The notes below the pieces were generated by a model that saw only the letters and a list, made by a program, of their open reading frames with translations, was not told the origin of the DNA and made no database searches. A program made the position numbers and the translations under genes. DNA of 38,958 nucleotides, from the NCBI GenBank assembly GCA_030645995.1, contig JAUSMU010000125.1:1-38958 (forward strand), read 5' to 3'. Below are positions 34,293 through 38,958 of this stretch, in pieces (the stretch's first letter is position 1; each line of letters opens with the position of its first letter). The stretch comes from Gammaproteobacteria bacterium (GTDB lineage: Bacteria; Pseudomonadota; Gammaproteobacteria; Pseudomonadales; Pseudohongiellaceae).

Positions 34293-35708
34293 ATGAAAGA
34301 GTTGTATGGAAGAAGTGTGCGGACTGCCGCCTTGTTGTCTCTGAGCATCGCCGCACTGACCGGTTGCGCCTTGCAGAGTGACGTGCCGCCGCTCGATCAG
34401 ACCGATGTGCCAGCAGCCTGGCTCGGACCCGTCACCACCGATGCCATGGTATGGCCCGCAGTGAACTGGTGGGAGAGCTTTGGCGATACGGAGCTGACCG
34501 GGCTGATTGCTCAGGTACAGGCCGGGAACTTCGATCTGGCCAATAATCAGCGCAACCTGCAGGCGGCGCAGTTGGCCCTGCGCGAGGCGCAATTCAATCT
34601 ACTGCCCAGAGCGAGTCTGACGATTGGCACCGGCGCGTCGTACAGCGACACCCGCGTCGACGGTGTGCAGAATTCCGGCAGCACTGGCTCGCCGTTCGAC
34701 GTGGCAGGCACTGTCAGCTACACCGATATTCTCAGCAAACCAGCCGTCTACACCCAGGCACTAGCCGACTTCGATTCACGTGCCGCGCAAGTGGCAGACG
34801 TGGCGCTCAACACCCTGGGCACGTCCGCCTCGACGTATTTTCAGCTGCTGCTGATCCGTGACAAGACCACCGCCGCCCGTCAGAACGTCGCCAATGCCGA
34901 GGCCATCGCCGAGATCGCCAACGCACGAGTGGCGGCCGGTGTCGCGGTGCCGATCGAGGCGCTGCAACAACAGATCGCTCTGCAACGTGAGCGCGCCTCG
35001 CTGAGTAGCCTGCTGCAGAGTGATCTGGCGGCACGTGCTTCGCTGGCCTTGCTCAGTGGACGTGGTGTGCAGGGTTTCGACATCGCTGGACAGACGCTCG
35101 CCAACATCGTCGTGCCGCAGGTGCAGCCGGGGTTGCCCTCGGAGCTGCTGTTGCGCAGGCCCGATCTCGTGCAGGCCGAGGCGCAGTTGCGCAGCACGGT
35201 CGCGGGGCTGGATATTGCGCGCAGTGATTATTTTCCGAGTATTTCGCTGACCGGTGGTTTGAATGCCAGCAGCACGTCGTTGTCGGAGTTGGTGACCTCG
35301 CCGGATGTGTACTTCAGATCCAGCGCGGCAATCCTGCAGACTTTGCTCGACACCGGGCAACGCGCTCGTACTGTGGAGAGGACGCGACTCACGCTGGACA
35401 GCAGCCTGGCGACGTATCGGCGCACCGTGCTGGCAGCTTTCAATGAAATCGAAGTATTGCTGAGCAGCATTCAACTGCAGACTGAACAGGTCAACGTGGC
35501 ACAGCAGAATCTTAATGCCGCCGAGGAATCGTTCCGCATCGCCCAGGTGCGCTACGAAGAGGGAGTCACCGAGTTCCAGACCGTGCTGACTTCCCAGAAC
35601 ACGCTGTTCTCCAGTCGCAACGCCTATCTCGATAGCAAGCTGCAGCAGCTCAACACCGCCGTGAGCCTCTATCAGGCCCTCGGCGGCGGTTGGCAGTTCG
35701 CAGAATAA
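34293..35708 (+). CDS. NodT/TolC-type outer-membrane efflux lipoprotein
   Basis: A 471-residue outer-membrane channel subunit. A lipoprotein signal ends in ALTGCALQ, so the N-terminus is probably lipid-anchored to the outer membrane. Two OEP repeats follow: first NWWESFGDTELTGLIAQVQAGNFDLANNQRNLQAAQLALREAQFNLLP, second PSELLLRRPDLVQAEAQLRSTVAGLDIARSDYFPSISLTGGL, and the closing AEESFRIAQVRYEEGVTEFQTVL coiled coil. ATG 34293 fits with GGCGGGA upstream and lies about 40 bases after the transporter gene. It should complete the tripartite pump with the two preceding proteins, and could also serve the CvaA/CvaB-like exporter at 6679-10025, which has no channel gene of its own. Confidence 0.93.
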   Translation: MKELYGRSVRTAALLSLSIAALTGCALQSDVPPLDQTDVPAAWLGPVTTDAMVWPAVNWWESFGDTELTGLIAQVQAGNFDLANNQRNLQAAQLALREAQFNLLPRASLTIGTGASYSDTRVDGVQNSGSTGSPFDVAGTVSYTDILSKPAVYTQALADFDSRAAQVADVALNTLGTSASTYFQLLLIRDKTTAARQNVANAEAIAEIANARVAAGVAVPIEALQQQIALQRERASLSSLLQSDLAARASLALLSGRGVQGFDIAGQTLANIVVPQVQPGLPSELLLRRPDLVQAEAQLRSTVAGLDIARSDYFPSISLTGGLNASSTSLSELVTSPDVYFRSSAAILQTLLDTGQRARTVERTRLTLDSSLATYRRTVLAAFNEIEVLLSSIQLQTEQVNVAQQNLNAAEESFRIAQVRYEEGVTEFQTVLTSQNTLFSSRNAYLDSKLQQLNTAVSLYQALGGGWQFAE

Positions 35709-35718
35709 AACTGATTTT

Positions 35719-35760
35719 GTGGGAGCGTACCCGAGGGCATAAAGGCCCGCCCGCTCCCAC
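35719..35760. repeat. REP-like element with terminal 9-bp stem
   Basis: It begins GTGGGAGCGTACCCGAGG and ends CGCTCCCAC, so the ends pair over nine bases, a single hairpin-like unit. It lies between the convergent channel gene and dienelactone hydrolase gene, where it could act as a bidirectional transcription end. Confidence 0.85.
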
Positions 35761-35771
35761 AGGGGAAAGGC

Positions 35772-36650
35772 TTACGCCAGCGCAGTCTCGAAGATCGCCA
35801 GCATGCGACCCCAGGCCTTCTCAGCTTGCGGTTCGTTATACACAGCAGAGTCCGGCACACACCAGCCGTGCATCGAGCCCTCATACACTTCAATCTCGGC
35901 AGTAACACCAGCAGCATCGAACGCCGCGCGCAGCACATTCTTGGATTCCGGATCACGCTCGTCGTCGTTGGCGGCAACGGCGATCAGCATGGATGCCTGC
36001 ATGTTGGCGATGCCCAGATGCGGGCTGTCCGGGTTGGTCGTATTCAGACCACCGCCGTGGAATGTGGCACCGGCACCGACGCGATCAGGCAGTGTTGCAG
36101 CAGTCCGCATCACGATCGGGCCGCCCATGCAGTAGCCCATGGTGCCGATCTTGCGGCCGGTGTCCACGGATGACTGTTGATCGACCCAGGCTACGAACGC
36201 ACGCGCGTCGGTGACGTGAGTAGTGGCATTCAGCTGGCCGGCCATTGGGCGGACGATGGCGGCGATCGCCGGGTCTGCAAAGCTGGCGCCTTCGGCCACC
36301 ACGGGAGACTTGGCGCTGCGGTAGAAGGGATTCACCACCAGCACGGAGTAACCGGACTGGGCCAGGCGCTTGCCCATGGCACGGAACGCGGGGCGCAGAC
36401 CGAGGATGTCCGGCCAGATGATGACGGCCGCGTGAGTGCCAGTAGTCGGGTGTACGAAATAGCAGTCAGCTGTGCCGTCGGGTGTCTCGATGTTGACGTC
36501 CATCTCCATCACGTCCTGCGCATGCAGCACAGAGGGCAGCATCATCATCATGCCTGCGCCAGCCGTGAGCTTGCCGAAGGTACGACGGTTCATTTTCTGG
36601 TGTAGCTTCAAATAGGCTTCGTTCTCTTCATTGGTATGGTTGTCACACAT
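35772..36650 (-). CDS. Exported dienelactone hydrolase family protein
   Basis: A 292-residue alpha/beta hydrolase. The N-terminus has MNRRTFGKLTAGAGMMMMLPS, which fits a twin-arginine (Tat) signal with RRTFGK, ending at LHAQD. The catalytic triad is Cys in TMGYCMGGPIVM, Asp in AANDDERDPES and His in GSMHGWCVP, as in dienelactone hydrolases; substrate is unknown. The start at 36650 has AAGGAG 10 bases before it, giving 19 residues in front of the twin arginines; a start at the internal ATG 36593 would look more like a normal Tat signal. The protein is probably periplasmic. The gene stands alone, convergent with the efflux operon. Confidence 0.9.
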   Translation of the reverse strand: MCDNHTNEENEAYLKLHQKMNRRTFGKLTAGAGMMMMLPSVLHAQDVMEMDVNIETPDGTADCYFVHPTTGTHAAVIIWPDILGLRPAFRAMGKRLAQSGYSVLVVNPFYRSAKSPVVAEGASFADPAIAAIVRPMAGQLNATTHVTDARAFVAWVDQQSSVDTGRKIGTMGYCMGGPIVMRTAATLPDRVGAGATFHGGGLNTTNPDSPHLGIANMQASMLIAVAANDDERDPESKNVLRAAFDAAGVTAEIEVYEGSMHGWCVPDSAVYNEPQAEKAWGRMLAIFETALA

Positions 36651-36686
36651 TCTTCTTGTTCTCCTTGGAAGCGGTTGGTTTGAGTT

Positions 36687-36695
36687 GTTATACCA
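36687..36695 (-). promoter_or_regulatory. Extended -10 promoter candidate for the dienelactone hydrolase gene
   Basis: On the minus strand the sequence TGGTATAAC carries TG one base before a -10 that matches five of six positions. No good -35 is seen. It lies about 40 bases upstream of the ATG. The remaining spacer (36651-36867) has a tandem 15-base near-repeat at 36834-36863 and nothing else clear. Confidence 0.4.
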
Positions 36696-36867
36696 GGATG
36701 GGCAGTGTAGGGGAAAACGGGGGCGGAAAGCACGTCGAATCGGGCTTGCAGAATTGAAAATCTGCCCTGTCAGTACAATTACCCGCAGGTAAGAGACGTG
36801 ACAAGGCGATTCAGGATTGCTGTTGTCGGGACGGTTCTCGTCAGAAGAGTTCTTGTCAGAGGAGCTC

Positions 36868-38415
36868 TTACACTTTGAACTGTCCGACCAGACGTTTCAT
36901 CTCCAGTGCCAGCCGTGCCAGTTCGTCGGAACCGGCGCTGATTTCCTTCGATCCAGTGGCTGTTTCATTGGCCACCTGAGAAATATTATTGATGTTCTTC
37001 TTGATGTCGATGGTCACCGCAGACTGCTCTTCTGAAGCACTGGCAATCTGGGTGGTCATGTCCTTGATGACAGACACAGCCTTGGTGATTGCCTGCAACG
37101 ACTGTCCGGCTCGGCCGGCATGTTCCACGCTGGACGACGCCTGTTCCTTGCCTTTGCCCATGACGGTCACTGCCTGACGTGCACCGGTCTGCAGCTTCTG
37201 TATCATCTTCTGAATCTCTTCAGTGGATGCCTGTGTGCGGCTGGCCAGCGTTCTCACTTCATCCGCGACCACCGCAAAACCACGCCCCTGTTCCCCGGCT
37301 CGCGCGGCCTCAATGGCAGCGTTGAGTGCCAGCAGATTGGTCTGTTCTGCAATGCCCCGGATTACGTCGAGCACAGAGCCGATGTTGTCGGTCTCTTTCT
37401 GCAACTGAATGATGACTTCGGAAGCGCGGTCGATGTCGTGCGCCAGTTCATTGATAGCATGCATCGTCTGAGCAACGACTTCTGCGCCTTTGTTGGATTC
37501 GTTGTCAGCCTTCTGAGCATCCGATGCGGCCATCCCGACGTTATGTGCCACCTCTTCCACTGTGCTGGCCATTTCGGTCATCGCAGTGGCCACGTGAGCA
37601 ATCTCCGACTGCTGGCGATTCGCCCCGTTGGCTGTCTGATTGGTTGTTGCGGAAAGCTGCTCGGCAGCCGACGTCAGATTGAATGAGGAATCTTTGAAAC
37701 TGCTGACGACGACGTGAATACGACTGACGAACACATTGAACCAGTGCGCCAGCTGACCTATCTCGTCTTCCGAAATGATCTGGATGCGCTGGGTCAGATC
37801 CCCGTCACCTTCTGCGATATCGCGCAGTGCATCTACCACCTGATTGATGGGGGCCACAATGGAACGCTGCACCACGAAAGAGATCGCCAGCGCCATCGCC
37901 GCTATCCCTACAACGATGCCGAGGACCGATAGCAGATAGGTGTTGACGACCTGCTGATACGCCTCCAGGCTGACACGCAGGTAGATGGTTCCAATCATGT
38001 CACCGTCCATCTGGATCTGCTCATAGAGCTCCAGATACCCGAGATCATCATGGCGGACAATCTCCCCTGTCGCCCCTGGCCTGTTCGGCAGAGAATTGGC
38101 CAACGTGCCGCGAGCAGCAAACGTGGCAAACGAGCTGCCACCGGCATCGAATATAACCGCTCCGCTGATGTTCTGATTCAGTTCCAGCGAACTTAAGGTT
38201 TCCGTCGCCGATGCGGAGTCCAGGAATGCCAGTGCTCCGGTTGAATTTGCTCCGATCAGGCGGGCCGTGATCTGTGCGTCGGTATTAGTCGACTCTTCGA
38301 GTCTGTTCAAATCCATCACGATGAAGATGATGCTGCACACTACAACGGCGAAAGTGCTGGTCACCGTGACACCGGCTAGAATTTTCCACTTTAATGTCCA
38401 CTTCGAACTCATCAT
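36868..38415 (-). CDS. Methyl-accepting chemotaxis protein with CHASE8-like sensor domain
   Basis: A 515-residue receptor. One N-terminal helix (about 10-33), a periplasmic domain (about 35-150), a second helix (about 158-182), HAMP (about 185-240) and the cytoplasmic signalling domain with [35 protein letters not shown]. The periplasmic part ([49 protein letters not shown]) resembles CHASE8 domains as found in YfiN/TpbB diguanylate cyclases. ATG 38415 is preferred to 38430 because GGAGGG (38423-38428) lies 7 bases before it. The YfiR-like gene ends 19 bases upstream, same direction. Presumed role is relaying a YfiR-type periplasmic signal to CheA; no che genes are visible. Confidence 0.9.
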   Translation of the reverse strand: MMSSKWTLKWKILAGVTVTSTFAVVVCSIIFIVMDLNRLEESTNTDAQITARLIGANSTGALAFLDSASATETLSSLELNQNISGAVIFDAGGSSFATFAARGTLANSLPNRPGATGEIVRHDDLGYLELYEQIQMDGDMIGTIYLRVSLEAYQQVVNTYLLSVLGIVVGIAAMALAISFVVQRSIVAPINQVVDALRDIAEGDGDLTQRIQIISEDEIGQLAHWFNVFVSRIHVVVSSFKDSSFNLTSAAEQLSATTNQTANGANRQQSEIAHVATAMTEMASTVEEVAHNVGMAASDAQKADNESNKGAEVVAQTMHAINELAHDIDRASEVIIQLQKETDNIGSVLDVIRGIAEQTNLLALNAAIEAARAGEQGRGFAVVADEVRTLASRTQASTEEIQKMIQKLQTGARQAVTVMGKGKEQASSSVEHAGRAGQSLQAITKAVSVIKDMTTQIASASEEQSAVTIDIKKNINNISQVANETATGSKEISAGSDELARLALEMKRLVGQFKV

Positions 38416-38434
38416 GTGAGCACCCTCCAAAGGT

Positions 38435-38958
38435 TTACTGAATTGCCCGCATTAACTGTTCTCTGACCTGCAGATTCACGCTGCTTATCAAGGTTTTTTG
38501 TATGCTGATTGCAATCTTGCCGCCAGGTGCCGGCGCCAGGCCTATCATTCCACCGCTTTTGGAGAAACCGTCAACCTCGCCGACCGTGAGTATCGGAAGG
38601 CCAGAGAGAGCATTGGTTATCTCCGTCACCCGAGCTTCTTCATCAGCACTGATAAAGAGGATATTGCAGCCCTTGGCATCCTCTACTTGCGCAGAATTGA
38701 GCTCGGTAACAGCAAAGGCTCTCTCTCCAGCCTTCTTGTTCCGCAGGTTCTGTTCCAGTACGTTGCCAAGGTGATTTTCACCAAGAACACAGAGTTTGAA
38801 ATCAGCTGAAGGCGATGCAAAGGCGGTCTCCGGCCAATCGATGAAGCGACCAAAGTTCAATAGAAACTTGGCAATGGAGTCCTTTCCTTCGTCACTTGCA
38901 GAAATACGTTCAGCCATGGCGCCGGAATGGTAAGTGCTCAAGAACAAGACAGTTACAA
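38435..38958 (-). CDS. YfiR family periplasmic protein (5' end cut by window)
   Basis: The visible frame is open to the right edge and reads [15 protein letters not shown] then ERISAS, the end of a signal peptide cut after AMA. The mature part has the YfiR/DUF4154 signature: [75 protein letters not shown] and the [24 protein letters not shown] end. YfiR in Pseudomonas is a periplasmic repressor of YfiN, a CHASE8 diguanylate cyclase. Here the downstream partner is instead a chemoreceptor with a similar sensor domain. TTG 38947 should not be taken as the start; the true start lies outside the window. Confidence 0.9.
   Translation of the reverse strand, partial: VTVLFLSTYHSGAMAERISASDEGKDSIAKFLLNFGRFIDWPETAFASPSADFKLCVLGENHLGNVLEQNLRNKKAGERAFAVTELNSAQVEDAKGCNILFISADEEARVTEITNALSGLPILTVGEVDGFSKSGGMIGLAPAPGGKIAISIQKTLISSVNLQVREQLMRAIQ

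Noticed and set aside
36834-36863. Tandem 15-base near-repeat (GTTCTCGTCAGAAGA and GTTCTTGTCAGAGGA)
   Set aside because: Only two imperfect units in a spacer, with no sign of a known element; probably chance or slippage.

Overview
The window looks like chromosomal DNA of a GC-rich (roughly 60%) gammaproteobacterium. The support is a biosynthetic-type arginine decarboxylase, a MacAB-type export operon, TRAP/TAXI transport, a YfiR-like protein, and palindromic repeats whose short form resembles Pseudomonas REP sequences. The genus cannot be fixed from the sequence. No rRNA, tRNA, insertion sequence, phage gene or CRISPR array was seen. No gene-free stretch exceeds 300 bases.

Layout, left to right. 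(1) 1-2072: the 3' part of speA, convergent with a small CigR-like lipoprotein gene. (2) 2217-10025: the most interesting region. A diiron ferritin-like enzyme gene is divergent from a tight five-gene operon: fatty acyl-AMP ligase, acyl carrier protein, LpxL/HtrB-like acyltransferase, HlyD-like membrane fusion protein, and an ABC exporter with an intact C39 leader peptidase domain. The operon genes overlap at every junction. It has a good sigma-70-like promoter and a leader hairpin. This looks like a make-acylate-export system, perhaps for a fatty-acylated peptide, but no double-glycine precursor gene is visible nearby. (3) 10063-13067, minus strand: beta-carbonic anhydrase, PQQ-type aldose sugar dehydrogenase, and a D-2-hydroxyacid dehydrogenase. 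(4) 13204-16289, plus strand: copC-copD copper genes and a Na/Pi cotransporter with a PhoU-like tail. (5) 16320-24584, minus strand: an apparent operon read as DUF58 protein, TgpA-like transglutaminase, MoxR ATPase, TPR protein, MFS exporter. (6) 24653-29202, minus strand: TAXI receptor, fused TRAP permease, TM2-like small protein, Na+/Ca2+ antiporter, followed upstream by a separate SpmAB-like fusion gene (29334-30572). (7) 30738-35708, plus strand: MacA-like adaptor, MacB-like ABC transporter and NodT/TolC-like outer-membrane lipoprotein. (8) 35772 to the end, minus strand: secreted dienelactone hydrolase, then a YfiR-like periplasmic protein (cut by the window end) paired with a chemoreceptor that has a CHASE8-like sensor domain.

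A family of long REP-like elements (11955-12054, 19564-19672, 21094-21134, 35719-35760) runs through the window. One copy lies in frame inside the transglutaminase gene. Another supplies the probable start codon of the TPR protein gene. Internal sequence distinguishes these long copies from the one short, Pseudomonas-like copy at 19649-19672.
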